This document shows positions 24,087-35,585 of a DNA stretch of 64,000 nt, one piece after another. Location of the stretch: positions 116,585,519 to 116,649,518 of the forward strand of contig OW386286.2 of the NCBI GenBank assembly GCA_936432065.2, written 5' to 3'. Origin of the DNA: Rutpela maculata. Its lineage: Eukaryota > Arthropoda > Insecta > Coleoptera > Cerambycidae. A program made the translations under genes and the position numbers. Numbering within the stretch: the first letter of the stretch is position 1; every line of letters starts with the position of its first letter. A model generated the notes under the pieces. It was not told where the DNA came from, searched no databases, and saw only the letters and a program-made list of their open reading frames with translations.

Positions 24087-25111
24087 ATACTCTTCCAATT
24101 TTTCTTGTAAATAATGTTAGTTTTTAGACAGTCTAAATTTTGTGATACCAACTTTGTTGTGGAAAAAAAATATATGAAAAAAAAATCACCATGTGAGGGA
24201 TCGAACACGAGACCTTTGGATTGCAAAAGGCAAAAATCAAATCAAATCAAATCAAATCAAAGATGTTTATTAATGTTTAAAGACATGAATGCGCCTCAGC
24301 TGAGTCCAGTCTAGAGCCGATCACCCTACCGCGGCGTGCAACGTCGCGGTAGGTACGTGATCGGGTGGAGGGGTTTAGCTTAGGCTGTAACAACAGATGA
24401 AATTGGGGCGTTAGGGCTCCTGTTTAACATATATAAAAAACTTAAACCTAACAATTTCGTTGAACAATAATCCGGGAAGATATTAAAATACTTAGAAATA
24501 GCTAGAACTACGAAGAAACAATTGCATTTTTAACACACGTGCACTGTCGCACGCGCGCTCTAAATTTATAAAGAAAATCTTGTTATCCATACGGGAAAAA
24601 CTTAGTGAAAAAACCCATTTGCAAGGCAAATGTTTTAGCCATTGGGCTATCTCATCTTACCAGAAAACTTGAATGAATATCATTCAAGAATTATATTTCA
24701 ACGGATTAGATACATTATTATGAAATATATATATTGGTAAAATGTAAAAACAAAAAAAAAATTATAGAGAATAACATTTCGAAAGATTTCTATTTAACTA
24801 CAAATAACAGAAATTTTGAAAAAAATTTTTTTTTATTTAAATGATTATTAACTTTTTTATTTATTGATTGATTTTTTTCAAAAACAATAGCTAACGCTAA
24901 CTTACTTTCCAAATTTCAATACAATCGGACTTTTCTTTCTTAAGTTATCGTGCTTATAAGAAACGTGACGGACGGACGGACATTTTGAAAGTTGTTCAGA
25001 ATACGTTCACTAACACAATGATATGAATATGTTTTCTCTACGAGCGATATTTCCGGTTTTAGAAATGTGCCGATCAAATACAATATACTCTTCGTTTTTG
25101 CGAAGAGTATA
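24087..25111 (-). mobile_element. Hairpin-ended non-autonomous element, family 1 copy 1, with tRNA-like segment
   Basis: The right end is a hairpin, TATACTCTTCG ... CGAAGAGTATA (25084-25111). The left end holds the matching sub-terminal ATACTCTTCC at 24087. Inside is a (GACG)n run at about 24966-24981. On the - strand there is also a tRNA-like block: A-box-like TAGCCCAATGGC near 24645 and B-box-like GTGTTCGATCCC near 24200. A foreign 384-bp insert splits that block. Sub-terminal inverted repeats, a microsatellite core and a terminal hairpin are the marks of Helentron-associated (DINE-1/HINE) elements; this classification is inference. Other copies are at 57841-58583 and 41731-42224. Confidence 0.6.
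24235..24618 (-). mobile_element. LINE 3'-end insertion inside the tRNA-like block
   Basis: The insert begins on the + strand with repeated AAATC units, which on the - strand is a (GATTT)n tail as found at LINE 3' ends. It is bracketed by TTGCAAAAGGCAAA (24221-24234) and TTGCAAGGCAAA (24619-24630), near-identical repeats that fit a target-site duplication. The remainder (with CGCGGCGTGCAACGTCGCGG, a strong palindrome, near 24330) is non-coding 3' UTR-like sequence. Confidence 0.5.
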
Positions 25112-26190
25112 ATAAGCAAGAATTGCTAAGGCTGAATTTTACCGTAAAATTAAATCCAATCCATCTGGAGGTTTGACCTTGAAGCAGGGGCACCGGATAA
25201 CTATCAGAAAGATATATTCTCACGCCCGAAGGCACATTATTAATTTTAAACAAGTTATTAGAAAAAATCCCTTAGCACATAAAAAATCCTTACACGGAAA
25301 TTACATAGGGGCACCTTGGAAGCGCACTCCTGGCACTCTACCCTTATTGGGTTGTATGCCATCAGTATGTCTTCACAAAGAAGCAGGACAGTCTCATACA
25401 ACTCATATAAACCTATAACAAGCGAACCTTATCAAATGCCTACTTTTGTGCATCATTTAATCATGTATTTGAAACTTTTTAAGCTAACCACAAGTGCCCC
25501 AAAATTTTAGTAAAATGTTTTAATATTAATTGACAATCAGTACCAAGTCCAATAGCCATAACATAACATAATCTTGTGAATCTTTGTGCCAGTCAATTGG
25601 TACTGTATTTCTCCATAGCATCTTTGACGGTGACGTCTGTCCTTGCCATGTTTGGAAGGCGGATTTCGATGCATCAAATTTATTAGTAAGATAGGCTATT
25701 TACTAATTTTATTATTGTATACATTTTTAAACTTTATTTACAATAAATGGTATTACTGAACTCTTGAATTTTCTTGACTGAATGGTTATAATTTCAAGGC
25801 ATCTTCTGTGTTAGGTTGACAACTGATTTTGAAAGGATTCTCATCAGGTTCTTAACTTTGTTATTCAAGACATCAATCATATCATGAAGGTTAATGGGAG
25901 GAATTCTAAAAAAGTGATTAGAGTATAAACAGCGTTTAACATCAATATAAGTGTATCATCAGAAGGCAGCTGGAGAGAAGCGCAATTTATTGGTAGGTAT
26001 AACAACTTTTTCTTATCTCGTCTATTTAGAGGACTCCGGTCTTTCATGTCTCACATTAATATAAGGAGAGTGGATGAACCATCTTGCATTAAATAAGGAG
26101 CGGCATGGCGCCCATAAAAGAAAACAAATTCAATCACATCCTTCAGATGAGTTTTAAAAGGTTCATCTACAAAGTCAGCTATGGAACGAC
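25112..26190. other. Intronic stretch, no gene recognised
   Basis: This part of AUP1 intron 4 has moderate AT content. Short open frames at 25173-25418 and 25316-25510 overlap each other and match nothing I recognise. No inverted repeats were seen. Confidence 0.3.
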
Positions 26191-26335
26191 TACAGAACAC
26201 AATTATCTTTATTTCAGCCAATTGAAATGAGTACAGAACCTCTTTGACTAAGTATAACCAGGCACTAAGAAAAGCTAAGAAGGAATCCAGGCAGAGACAC
26301 CGTGAGAATATTGGAAACATTGCTTGAATGTGTCA
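26190..26335 (+). pseudogene. LINE ORF2 fragment
   Basis: On the + strand the translation YRTSLTKYNQALRKAKKESR followed by QRHRENIGNIA and a stop resembles the segment between endonuclease and reverse transcriptase of R1/jockey-like LINEs (a Tyr-Asn-x-Ala-Leu-Arg-x-Ala-Lys pattern). It is short and out of context. It lies in AUP1 intron 4, about 320 bp downstream of exon 4 in the gene's own direction. Confidence 0.45.
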
Positions 26336-26651
26336 GATTCGAGAAAACTTTCTATGAAGATAGTCAACACATAAAGAAACAATGGAGGAACTACTTCTGG
26401 CCAAAAACAGTTTTTGTCCATTTTTTTAGAAATGTCCGTTTTACAAGAAAAAAGTCAAATAAAGACTGTTAAGCATTCGATTATCTACAATTTTTTTGTA
26501 ATTTTGAATAGTTTGATATTTGGACTACTCTTATTTAAATAATCCCAAATATTATACATTCTCTATTGCAAAGAATTCAAAGTTATATACAATACAGGAA
26601 AACCCTTTTTAAACTAGGTAACATAATTTTTTCAAGAATTTTGATACTTAC

Positions 26652-26841
26652 AGAGGTCATTGTAGATAGCAGTAAAGGGCACATGTGGCAGAACTTCTCT
26701 AACTTGCAAAGTCATACGTTGTAATTCAGTATTTAAGGTAGACCTAGCGTTGTTTCGAGCTTCTGATATTTGCTGCTCTTCGGCCAATTTCCTCTTCTCC
26801 CATTCTATTAGATCATTAGAAGTAAAATCTGTTAATTCAAC
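26652..26841 (-). CDS. AUP1: AUP1 exon 4 (linker and first part of CUE domain, residues 250-312)
   Basis: The acceptor is CTTTAATTTTCAG|GTTG and the donor is CTCT|GTAAGTATC, leaving one base of a split codon. It encodes VELTDFTSNDLIEWEKRKLA and then the CUE-domain helix containing QVREVLPHVPFTAIYNDL. Leu-Pro-His-Val-Pro is very similar to the vertebrate protein. The CUE domain binds ubiquitin. The phase-1 end joins cleanly to exon 5, giving a CUE domain of the same length as in the family. Confidence 0.94.
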
Positions 26842-27739
26842 CTGAAAATTAAAGAATAGCAAAGCGTTACATAATGAATACATTTTATAGATTACTAACG
26901 TATCTGGCTATTGTACATTTTTGCAAAAACTTCATGTGATGAATAACGCTGTATTCTATTACAGTTCATTTCTGAGATACAAAATATAAAACTCCCAAGT
27001 GATACCATCAATCAGCAGAGGCAAAGAGTGAAGCGATTATAATCCCCTAATAATAAAGTCATTACATTAATGTCCAGATTAGAGGAGAGGGAAGTAATTT
27101 TGGTTCTTGGTATGCCAATGAAAAATGTTAAAGGTTCTCGTTCTTATGTCAGGTATTCTAAATAAGATGTGTGAGACAATATAATTATTATCAACATTAT
27201 TATTATTACATATCTCATATAGGAGAACTAGATCATTTATTGTTCGTCTCTTCTGCTGCGATGGTATGGAATATGTATTTACATAAGACCGTCATAGGCA
27301 ACTCTAATGGATATATATTGTATTGCCCATTGTAAACATATTTAAGGTATTCTTTCTATACACTTTCTATTTCCTTTATTTATTCATTGTAATAAGGAGA
27401 CCAAATAGATGAGTAGTATTCTAATTTACTTCTAATGTAGCAGAAATAAAGTGAATGCAAAGTAGTAATGTTTTTAAATTCTTACAGTGACAGTAGATAA
27501 AACCTAGAAGTTTTAACGAATTTTGGACTGTGTATTAAAAGACAATTTCGTATCAATATTGGTATCATATATGAGTTGAATAGGTTTTGATGCAGACTGG
27601 ATGGCGTGTAGTGGCCTTTTCGCACATAGACTTTCTTATTTTACAACATAATATAAAAATTTTATTGCACCATTCGAAAGTAGATGTTAGTCTGATTTTA
27701 ATGACATCACACTTCACTCTTTTTCATCATAAAAGAACT

Positions 27740-27880
27740 ATTCGAGTCCCGCGGCAGTGGCTGAACCTATTGGGTGAAATATAATTAGGAGTGAGCCACA
27801 ATAGACCAGATGGTCACGGTGGAGGGTCTGTTACTTAGCCCACTCACATTTCAACCTAACCTAACCCACGGCAATGGGTC
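27740..27880 (+). repeat. Possible R1-type LINE 3' UTR remnant
   Basis: CGGTGGAGGGTCTGTTACTT followed by TAGCCCACTCACATT and AACCTAACCTAACCC (27853-27867) resembles the 3' ends of some insect R1-like elements. It is a fragment in AUP1 intron 3, recognised only by general resemblance. Confidence 0.25.
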
Positions 27881-28274
27881 GGTAAGGATAACTTCTAGCG
27901 GCCATCGAACGGAGGCCTGCATCACATAACTCAGCCAGTAACGAGTCCGGTAATTAACTGAATTAACGAATTGTCACAAACATTTGGTGGGGAGATTCCA
28001 GCCACTCCCAGTAACTGCTCATTTTTTGTTCCACATTCATTCATTTTATTATCATAATTTGAAATGTTTTAAAAAGTATTGGAGTATGATATAAATCATG
28101 ATTTAAATCAGGTCAATCCTGTTTTAAGCATATTTGAACAAAAAAAATTCAATTTTCTTTTAACATTATTATACTTCCACGACGTGGAGTGTTATTAGAT
28201 GATTAGAGCGATTCTGAACAATTACTTCCTAATTTTTCACTGCAAATGTAAAAATATTTTACCTACAAACCTAC

Positions 28275-28691
28275 CTTTAATGCTGTAGCAATATTTTGCC
28301 TAACAATTTCTGCAAATTCTGAATCTGAATGACTTTTCTTTTCCAGTGGTGACAAAAATTTTAATTTATAGTTGGTGAGTGGAGAAAACATGAAGAAAAA
28401 CACATCGTTGAAATATGACGATCCGAATGTAGTTACTGAAATATCTAAAAATGGTCTTTCTATGATGATACAAATAGGCTGCACTTTCGTAGTAAACTGA
28501 AATGGATACGACTTAAATTTAATTAAAGCTTTTCCATTTGTGACTTTCCCCTCAGGTGCAAAATATACAGGAAGTTTCTTCTCGGATATAAATTGGTAAA
28601 TGTTTTTTTTAAAACTATCAAAATTTGTAATGCTTCCAAAACAATATGTACTCACTCCCAACATTTTTTCAAGAGAAACTCTGGTACCAGG
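28275..28691 (-). CDS. AUP1: AUP1 exon 3 (acyltransferase-like domain, residues 111-249)
   Basis: The acceptor (CTTCTTTTTAG|CCTGG) and the donor (TTAAAG|GTAGGT) give a 417-bp, phase-0 exon. It begins PGTRVSLEKMLGVSTYCFGS and carries PEGKVTNG at 156-163, the family's counterpart of the acyltransferase substrate-binding motif. KFKSYPF follows, matching the Ser-x-Pro-Phe region of AUP1. The remainder fits the second half of the PlsC-like domain. The ATG at 28664 is internal and is not the translation start. The exon lies about 560 bp from the left LTR of the errantivirus, which is in intron 2 on the opposite strand. Confidence 0.95.
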
Positions 28692-29252
28692 CTAAAAAGA
28701 AGAATAGAGTTACTCATAATGGACACTTGAATATTGCAGCATCACCACTGTGCAACCACAAATATTCTCACAATTATTTTTTGTACATGTTTACATGTTG
28801 ATATTTGCTTGTAGAAATGAGGAATGGTCATTTGGTTCAAAGTTTATATTTTCAATAATTATTAATTCTTTTCTCATGCAACCTTAGAGATACATAATAT
28901 ATGTAAACATGAAACTACTGGCGATTAAAATTAATTTTCTCGCTTTGATAACACGTGCAGCATTATGTCATACCATAGCTACTTTGTTATGTATTAGGCA
29001 TTATTTACATTGGACTCCATAGCATGGTTGTTCTTGCAGAGTTTTATACAATTTTACATTATATTTCTTAATGTTTTCCTGTTTGCCGATTAATAAGTAA
29101 ATATTGTTGGATTGTTTATTAAATAATATTGCTATAATATTTAACAATCCGGCAAGGAAATTAGTTTTATTAATGTTATAATAGAAATAGATTGTATTAA
29201 AAAAGATTTGTTGAGAGATTAACAGATATTTATTGACAGGAATAATAATGCG

Positions 29253-29481
29253 AGTTATATAATGCCCCATTGTTTATTTATTAAAGGATAAGGGACTCAC
29301 TCATAATAGATAAGTAAATAGGTTGCAGAATTGCAAATATATCATTTTCTACCTTTCATTATAATTCGATTCATTAAGTTAGTCTTAAGCTGTACGCGTT
29401 ATAGTAAAGTACTCCAATTTGTGAAATAAAGTTTTCTTCTTGTTTTTTAAAAATTGGTTTTTCTGCCCAAGAAACAACAGT
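29253..29481 (+). repeat. 5' LTR of the errantivirus, 229 bp
   Basis: It starts AGTTATATAATGCCCC and ends AACAACAGT. The AGTTA start is usual for errantivirus LTRs. It contains an AATAAA at 29425-29430. The last T overlaps the primer-binding site. Three substitutions separate it from the 3' LTR. Confidence 0.95.
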
Positions 29482-29497
29482 GGCGCAGTCGGTAGGA
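29481..29497 (+). promoter_or_regulatory. Primer-binding site, tRNA-Ser type
   Basis: TGGCGCAGTCGGTAGGA is complementary to the 3' end of a tRNA-Ser (acceptor stem CGACTGCG plus CCA), the primer used by several errantiviruses. It begins at the last base of the LTR. Confidence 0.85.
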
Positions 29498-30410
29498 TGA
29501 GTTGCGGGGTTCTATGAATAAGATTCCCTTCGATTTTTATCGTTTAGCAACATACGGACACACGTTTTCCCAAAAATCGTCAAGTGAAAATTGTTCGAAT
29601 TAGTGAAAAGTGAGTGGTAGGTGAACTGAGTAACCTACAAACAAAGTAAAGGTGAATTGAGTAACTTTTACAGAAGCAGAAGCCATTTTTCTGAGAAGAA
29701 TATTATTTCACAACCCCTTGTGATTGATGAATGAAAATCATCGCTGGACAATCAGGTCAAATCTCAACAGAACCTAGGATTAAGAAGCGGAAGTGGGAAC
29801 TACACTTTGGACCCATATTTCCACCTAGAATTAAGGAAAGCAAGAAAGGAATTTTCAAATGAAAACAGCACTTTTTGCAACGCTAATGTAAGTTCATTTA
29901 TTCTAGTCATTATTACTGTTGGAAGGAAACAAATTTTCATCAGCATCATAGCACAGTCAAATTTGCCAAATTTCAAATTTAAATTAAATTTCATAATTTA
30001 TTCCTGAAATTAATAGATATCACTGTAATTGATAAAATAATAGTAATTTCGTAGAGAAAAAAATATTTTTCAAGTTAATTTTGTCAAAAAAAAAAATATT
30101 TTTAACAAAAATTCAAGAAACGTCTACAACTTGGAGGAGACATTTCCTAGAGTAACACATCACCTTCGGCATCTGAAAAATTTGGATTAATAATTTTAAG
30201 TATAAAATCTATTGTGTATTTATTTAAAATCTTTCCAATTTTATAATTTTAGTATTTAACTAGCTTTATTGCTCTGAGTTCCTTCTAAACTGTTTAGTTA
30301 AGTTTAGTTAAGTATTCAAATCCTATTACCGTTGAAAACTGGAGGAATTAACTGACCTACTTAATAACTTTAACTTTAATTTTGAAGCTCCACCAGTTTT
30401 AAACGAAAAA
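29498..30410 (+). other. Errantivirus 5' leader
   Basis: This is an untranslated leader of about 910 bp between the primer-binding site and gag. Two overlapping short open frames at about 29800-30007, on opposite strands, have no visible domain and are not called. In this group env mRNA is made by splicing from a donor near the 5' end, but no donor could be assigned here. Confidence 0.6.
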
Positions 30411-31697
30411 ATGGATAACTCACTATATAGAATCTATGCAGATAATATACCTACATTTAATGGCGATGAGCACATTTTACCATCATTTATAAGGGCTAGC
30501 GAAGAATTAATTGTAGCTTTCCAAGATGACAAAGCACCTCATAACCGAGTAAATAAGTGCATTATTAGTACAATTATAAGTAAATTACGTGGACATGCAG
30601 CCAATATTATTTGCCCACGAAGTGAACTTAATACATGGCTACTTATTAAACAAAACTTGCAAGATACATTTGCAGACGGTAGAAACATCGATTGTTTGAT
30701 GAATGACCTTATGTCAACCACTCCAAATAGGAACGAAACTCTCGCACAATTTGGTCTAAAACTCCAAACGTTACGTAGCTTACTAATATCTAAATTAAAT
30801 GAATCGAACGAGCTGAATAGTTCTAAACTTGTGAAAATTCAATATTACAAACAAATTACCCTAAAAACTTATATAAATAGTTTACCAGAAAAAATTCAAA
30901 TTATTACAAAATGTAGAGAACCAAAAACTATCGAAGCGGCTATAACTATAGTGAAATATGAAGAAGCTGACAACGAATTTAAGCAAAGAACACAAAACAA
31001 AATTCTTAGACCTAACATACAGACGAACAGACTAAATCTAAACCCACAACCAACATTCTACAAACCACCCGTTGCTAACCCTTTCATGCAAAGAAATCAA
31101 CCCTACTTCGGACATCCGAATACTCAATACAATAATTTTCAACAACAAAGATACCCAATGCCCAATGCTCCTATGCCATCTTTTAGACCACCTTTTCAAA
31201 ATAATTTCCATAACCAGGCACAAAGAAATTCTTTTACCCCAAATGCAAATTTCCAAAATAACTGGTCAAGACCACGCACTAACGTATTTAAGCCAAACTC
31301 GAATGTAGCGAGATTTCAACCAAAACCAACCCCTATGGATACCTCTTCTGGTACCACTAAAGCTCCACATAATCAAAATTTTAAGGCTAGAGAATTATTT
31401 ACCCAAGTCGTCGAAAACACAGAGGATTATACGACTAATCCCGATGTTAACCCACAAACGTTAGAAAATTTGCAATATCAAGAAAACAATACTTATAATT
31501 TTGAACAGGAAGAACAACAAGAACTGTTACCCCTGAATTATCCACAATTCCATTCATCGTACCCTACTGAGTTTGAACCTTATTATGATGACTTTTATTA
31601 TCAAAACCAATATCCAGTTATGGACTTTTTAAACCAAGTCAACTCTGAACAAAGCCAAAATTTTTGCCAACTTCCCAACAAAGACCAAAAGACTTAG
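30411..31697 (+). CDS. gag: Errantivirus Gag, 428 aa
   Basis: This is the structural polyprotein that forms the virus-like particle. The N-terminal 200 residues fit the alpha-helical capsid region of Ty3/gypsy Gag (TFNGDEHILPSFIRASEE near the start, then NLQDTFADGRNIDCLMNDL). The C-terminal half is rich in Asn, Gln, Pro, Phe and Arg with no CCHC zinc knuckle, as usual in errantiviruses, and probably binds RNA through basic residues. The frame is open from an ATG in A-rich context to TAG. Its 3' end overlaps the pol frame, with a slippery heptamer inside the overlap. Confidence 0.93.
   Translation: MDNSLYRIYADNIPTFNGDEHILPSFIRASEELIVAFQDDKAPHNRVNKCIISTIISKLRGHAANIICPRSELNTWLLIKQNLQDTFADGRNIDCLMNDLMSTTPNRNETLAQFGLKLQTLRSLLISKLNESNELNSSKLVKIQYYKQITLKTYINSLPEKIQIITKCREPKTIEAAITIVKYEEADNEFKQRTQNKILRPNIQTNRLNLNPQPTFYKPPVANPFMQRNQPYFGHPNTQYNNFQQQRYPMPNAPMPSFRPPFQNNFHNQAQRNSFTPNANFQNNWSRPRTNVFKPNSNVARFQPKPTPMDTSSGTTKAPHNQNFKARELFTQVVENTEDYTTNPDVNPQTLENLQYQENNTYNFEQEEQQELLPLNYPQFHSSYPTEFEPYYDDFYYQNQYPVMDFLNQVNSEQSQNFCQLPNKDQKT
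31658..31664 (+). promoter_or_regulatory. Candidate -1 ribosomal frameshift site (gag/pol)
   Basis: AAATTTT lies in the gag frame exactly as A AAT TTT, matching the X XXY YYZ rule. The pol frame is -1 relative to gag and opens at 31649 just after a TGA, so a shift here would join the two frames. No ATG begins the pol frame. A downstream stimulatory structure was not analysed. Confidence 0.6.
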
Positions 31698-34600
31698 ACA
31701 CGATAATACTTAATAATATATCCCAAGACCTTCCCTATTTCTATTTTCCAAACCTCAACTCTAAATTTCTCCTAGATACAGGTAGTCCACGTAGTTTTGT
31801 ATCTAGAGCTTTAGCATTTGAATATTTCTCTGAATATATTCAAAATGAAACTTTTCAAGTAAAAACCGCGCATGCAACGTCAATTCATGACGAAGTAATA
31901 AATATTCCAATCAACCTAATGTTCAACGTAAACTCAAATCAAACATATAAATTCTATATTTTCGATTTTTCAAATAACTACGACGGTCTTATTGGACTTG
32001 ATTTATTACAACAACTTAATGATAGATAGATTTATCAAACAATATTTTAATAACACAAACAGAACAAATACCCATTTATATAAAATCCCCAAAGAAAAAT
32101 ACAAAACCAAATAACAAATTAAAAAAACCCTATACCATTACTATACCTGCAAGAACACAACAAGTTGTTCCTTTACCAGTAAAAATGGAATCAGGATTAG
32201 GTATACTAGAGCATCAATATTTTGACAAATTAGAAATGCCTTCAGCATTAGTTAACATAAATTATCATATCGCAATCACAACCCTAACAAATCCTTCAGA
32301 AAATCCTATAGAAGTAACATTTTACGAATTATTAGATATTGAACAAATTAACGAAATGGAAACTAACTTTATGGACAAAATGGAAACGGACACAGAATTA
32401 AATACTCATATAGACAACTGTCAGAAAGAAAATTTGAAAAACTTACGCTTATCTCACTGTAATAAAGAAGAAAAAAATTTAATACATCAACTTTGTTATA
32501 AATATAGAGATATTTTCTATAATGAACAAATCCCCTTAACATTTACAAATTCAATTAAACATAAAATAAAATTAACCGACGAATCCCCAGTATTTACAAA
32601 AAGCTATCGATATCCGGAAGTACATAAACAAGAAGTAGACACCCAAATGAAAAAAATGTTAATGTTAAACGCTGGTATTATTCAAGAATCCTATTCACCG
32701 TATTCGTCACCTATCTGGATTGTACCCAAAAAGATGGATGCATCTGGAAAAAAAAAGTGGCGTATCGTCATAGACTATAGGAAGCTAAACGAAAAAACCG
32801 TTGACGACAAATTTCCATTGCCAAACATCACCGAAATTTTGGACAAGTTAGGACGAAGTCAATATTTTACTACAATCGACTTAGCAAATGGTTTCCACCA
32901 AATTGAAATGGAAAATGAAGACATTCAAAAAACCGCTTTCTCAACAAATAAAGGACATTATGAATTCAAGAGAATGCCCTTTGGCCTAAAAAATAATCCT
33001 TCTACCTTTCAGAGAGTAATGAATAATATACTTCGAGGACTTCAAGACGAAATATGTTCAGTGTATCTCGATGATATTGTCATATTCTCCTCAAGCCTTC
33101 AAGAACATTTAACAAGATTAGAAAGTGCCTTCCAAAGATTAAGAGATGCAAATTTTAAAGTGCAACTAGACAAGTCCGAGTTTCTAAAACGTGAAGTAGC
33201 ATATTTAGGTCATGTAATTACGCGAGACGGAGTGAAACCGAACCCAGATAAAATTCGCGCTGTTAAAGAATTTCCAACCCCCAGAACTCCGAAAGAAATT
33301 AAATCTTTTCTCGGTTTAACCGGTTACTACCGCCGATTTATTAAGGATTACGCAAAAATTGCTAAACCACTAACAACTTGCTTAAAGAAATCAAACAAAG
33401 TAGAACACACCCCTAAATTTATAGAATCTTTTAATCATCTTAAATTTATAGAATCTTTTAATCACCTTAAATCTCTACTTATTAATGCACCCATTCTTAA
33501 ATACCCAGACTTTACAAAACCTTTCATACTGACAACTGACGCAAGCAACTATGCACTTGGTTCTATACTATCACAAGGCGAAATTCCACAGGATAGACCA
33601 ATTGCATATGCCTCAAGAACTTTGAACGAAACCGAAACAAAGTACAGTACCATAGAAAAAGAACTATTAGCCATTGTATGGCATGCAAAATTTTCCGACC
33701 TTATTTGTATGGCCGTAAGTTTAAAATATATACAGACCATCGACCTCTCACATGGTTATTCAATTTAAAAGAGCCCAATTCTAAACTAGTCAGATGGAGA
33801 TTGAAACTAGAGGAATTTAACTACGAAATAATATATAAAAAAGGTTCGTTAAACCACAATGCAGACGCTTTATCAAGAATACCTCTAAATATACATGAGA
33901 CCGAATCCATCACGAATAATCCAGGAAATATAAATTTCGATGTAATCGAATATTTGGAACAATTAAGTAATCAAGTACCACCTTCAAATAACGAAGAAAT
34001 ACTAATAAGAAGCTCTACCGACACAGCACCAGAGGCACAACAAGAAAATATATCAACAAGCTCTACTGACACAGCATCAGAGGTACCGCAAGAAAATGTA
34101 ACAATAAGAAGCTCCACAGATACAGCACCAGAAACGTTACAAGAAAATCAACCAAACGTCATTATAAGACAAAACATTCGAATAGAAAATCCAGAAAATA
34201 CCGTACACACAAGTACAGACGGACAGATTAAAATTATTCCTATATTAGACGAAATAATTAATAATAAACCAATACAAATCATTATCGACAGAGGACCTCA
34301 TCCAAATAATAAATATCGCGAAGATAACATAGACGGCAACAAAATAAAATATTTTAATATTTTTCCAAATAATAAAAAAGGTATAATCGACGTTCTAAAA
34401 GAACATGCAAACCCGAACGCAACTACTTACCTATACTTTATTAACAAAATTTGTATAACATTATTCAACGAAGTAGTTAACGAATATTTTCGAAATTTAA
34501 AATTAGTAATATGTACCAGTTTAGTTAATAATGTGTCAGACAAAACTGAAAGATTAATGTTTGTGAAGTATCAGCACGAAGGAAAGACAAATCACAGAGG

Positions 34601-35583
34601 AATTAATGAAACCCATGAAAAACTAAAAGCAAACTACTATTGGAAAAATATGAAACAAGACATCGAATACATAAATAATTGCGACATTTGCCAAAAAGCT
34701 AAATATAATCGAAACCCAACTCAAACAACTTTATGTCTAACGGAAACCCCAAGTAAACCATTTCAAATAATACATATCGATTTATTCTATTATCAAAGTC
34801 AATCAGTACTAACAATAATAGATAAGTTCAGTAAACTTGCACAAGCTTATATTGTGACAAAAACATCTAAATCTATAACAGACGCCTTAGTAAAATACTT
34901 TTCAACATATGGTATACCAGAAAAAATAGTGTCAGATAATGGAAAAGAATTTAAAAATGAAGTAATTAAAGAGTTAATGAAAACGCATAAAATTAATATA
35001 CATTTTACAACACCTTCGCATCACGAATCAAATTCTCCCATCGAAAGATTTCATTCTACGCTTTTAGAACATTTAAGGTTATTTAAAAACAAACATCCGC
35101 AAGACACCCTCGAAGACATTTTGCCTTATGCAATCATTGCCTATAATAATAGTACACTCTGCAACAAACTATACACCCTTCGAAATCACATTTGGTCATA
35201 CAAATTTGAGAGACCCATTTGATCTTATCCCTCAGAACTTTTATTCTGAATACATTTCATCACATAAAGATAAAATGGATAGTCTTTATACAGACCTGAA
35301 AGACAAGGCTGTCATATCAAAAAACAGAGTAATTAAGAAAATTAATGAAAATGTGAATCCTAAACCATTCATACTGAATCAAATCGTATATCGAAAAAAT
35401 TCAAACGCACGTTTAAAAGACAAAAATAGATTTATCGGTCCTTACAAAATAACGCAAATATTAGAAAACAACAAAGTAAAAGTACAAAATATAAAAACAA
35501 AGAAAATAGCAATAGTTCATTGTAAAGAATTAATGATACGAGAACAACCTATTCCAGATGGCGCACCCTCTGCATCACAATAG
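31664..35583 (+). pseudogene. pol: Errantivirus Pol, interrupted by three frame changes
   Basis: Domains in order: aspartic protease (DTGS at 31775-31786); reverse transcriptase (32185 onward, YLDD at 33064-33075); RNase H (TTDASNYALGSILSQG, later YTDHRPLTWLF and NADALSR); a linker; integrase with an HHCC zinc finger, the catalytic Asp in HIDLFY, VSDNGKEF and the Glu in SPIERFHS. The reading frame changes at about 32020-32029 (a TAG beside a GATAGATAG repeat), near 33680 (in RNase H) and near 35150 (in integrase). RT also carries an exact-phase 30-bp tandem duplication at about 33415-33475. The linker has three degenerate copies of a SSTDTAPE-QEN repeat (about 34010-34145). The last segment ends at 35583, two bases before the env ATG. 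As it stands Pol is not produced whole. Confidence 0.92.
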
Positions 35584-35585
35584 GT

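Noticed and set aside
27853..27867. AACCTAACCTAACCC, similar to the insect telomere repeat (TTAGG)n
   Set aside because: Fewer than three units, inside an intron and next to LINE-like 3' sequence; not a telomere.
29800..30007. Two overlapping short frames in the errantivirus leader
   Set aside because: No domain, opposite strands, and a long 5' leader is normal for the group.
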